Shown here piece after piece: positions 7,940 through 8,195 of a stretch of 8,195 bases of DNA. A program made the position numbers and the translations under genes. How positions within the stretch are numbered: position 1 is the stretch's first letter; the number at the start of each line of letters is the position of its first letter. The stretch comes from Gemmatimonadaceae bacterium (GTDB taxonomy: Bacteria > Gemmatimonadota > Gemmatimonadetes > Gemmatimonadales > Gemmatimonadaceae): contig JACCRL010000375.1 of NCBI GenBank assembly GCA_013813605.1, forward strand, positions 1 to 8,195, given 5' to 3'. Under the pieces are notes generated by a model. The model was not told the DNA's origin. It saw nothing but the letters and a program-made list of their open reading frames with translations, and made no database searches.

Positions 7940-8195
7940 TTACCAGTCTCTTCCCCGCGGAGGCGCGGGAACGTTGCGCCGCTGTTTCTTTCCCTGGACG
8001 TCGGTCTCCTCTGACTCTGCGGCGTTCAGAATTGCCTCCGCCTGCTGCGGCGTCATGCCGCGAACGGGCTTTGGGGCCGGCCGTTGATTCGGACTTGCAG
8101 CAGGTGAGGGTTGTGGCGTGGTGTTGCTTCCGCCGCCACCCCCGCCTCCTCCGCCACCGCCCCCGCCGCGCTTCTCGCGCAGGGCAAGCTCGTAG
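7940..8195 (-). CDS. C-terminal end of a probable TPR / Bat-like protein (5' part outside window)
   Basis: The open frame entering from the right edge encodes 84 residues and stops with TAA at 7940-7942. It starts with YELALREKR, resembling the end of a TPR-type helix. Thirteen consecutive glycines follow, then a Pro/Ala/Ser-rich stretch and a terminal module with GMTPQQAEAILNAAESEE, a basic QGKKQRR segment and a final RGRDW. From memory, a GMS-x-EQAEQLL helix and a terminal KDW/RDW occur in TPR proteins of Bat (aerotolerance) operons with VWA-domain partners, so that is the tentative assignment. The visible part alone does not prove a TPR domain. The gene ends 12 bases before mutL and probably belongs to the same transcript. 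It ends in charged residues without a C-terminal membrane segment. Confidence 0.6.
   Translation of the reverse strand, partial: YELALREKRGGGGGGGGGGGGGSNTTPQPSPAASPNQRPAPKPVRGMTPQQAEAILNAAESEETDVQGKKQRRNVPAPPRGRDW
8129..8167 (-). repeat. 13-codon polyglycine tract (GGN)13
   Basis: On the coding strand thirteen successive GGN codons (a mixture of GGC, GGG, GGT and GGA) encode an uninterrupted glycine linker between a helical region and a proline-rich tail. The codons are mixed, so it is an imperfect rather than pure triplet repeat. Runs of up to five G make the coding strand locally capable of G-quadruplex formation. The length may vary between strains in multiples of three. Confidence 0.85.

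Overview
This is an 8.2 kb, GC-rich chromosomal window of ordinary bacterial housekeeping genes, all read from the minus strand. From high to low coordinates the order is: C-terminal end of a TPR/Bat-like protein, mutL, miaA, bshA, uppP, birA, coaX, then groS and the first 458 codons of groL. The combination of GC-rich coding, a bacillithiol-type glycosyltransferase (BshA), a single-domain biotin ligase, a type III pantothenate kinase and CIRCE-controlled groESL fits a Gram-negative lineage outside Proteobacteria. Gemmatimonadota is my best guess, from recalled sequence resemblance only; it is not proven here.

Region 7940-8195 holds the tail of a protein with a 13-glycine linker and a short conserved-looking terminal module. 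Twelve bases later mutL begins. From mutL to coaX (7927 to 1827) the genes are packed with no intergenic space: the last bases of each gene overlap the start of the next, mostly as ATGA or GTGA, so this looks like one translationally coupled operon. It combines mismatch repair (MutL), tRNA i6A modification (MiaA), low-molecular-weight thiol synthesis (BshA), recycling of the undecaprenyl carrier for the cell wall (UppP), protein biotinylation (BirA) and the first step of CoA synthesis (CoaX).

The only real intergenic region in the window is the 108 bases between coaX and groS (1719-1826). It carries a perfect CIRCE operator (9-9-9) placed 6 bases downstream of a sigma70-type promoter, whose -35 hexamer contains the coaX stop codon. 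groS and groL follow as a two-gene heat-shock operon under likely HrcA control; groL runs off the left edge.

I found no mobile element, CRISPR array, tRNA, rRNA or previously undescribed system. The points most worth a second look are residue-level: a MutL whose CPHGRP metal-site motif reads DVHGRS (Cys to Asp), an N-terminally extended GroES, motif deviations in MiaA, an unresolved BirA start inside uppP, and the compact arrangement of the groESL promoter within the end of coaX.
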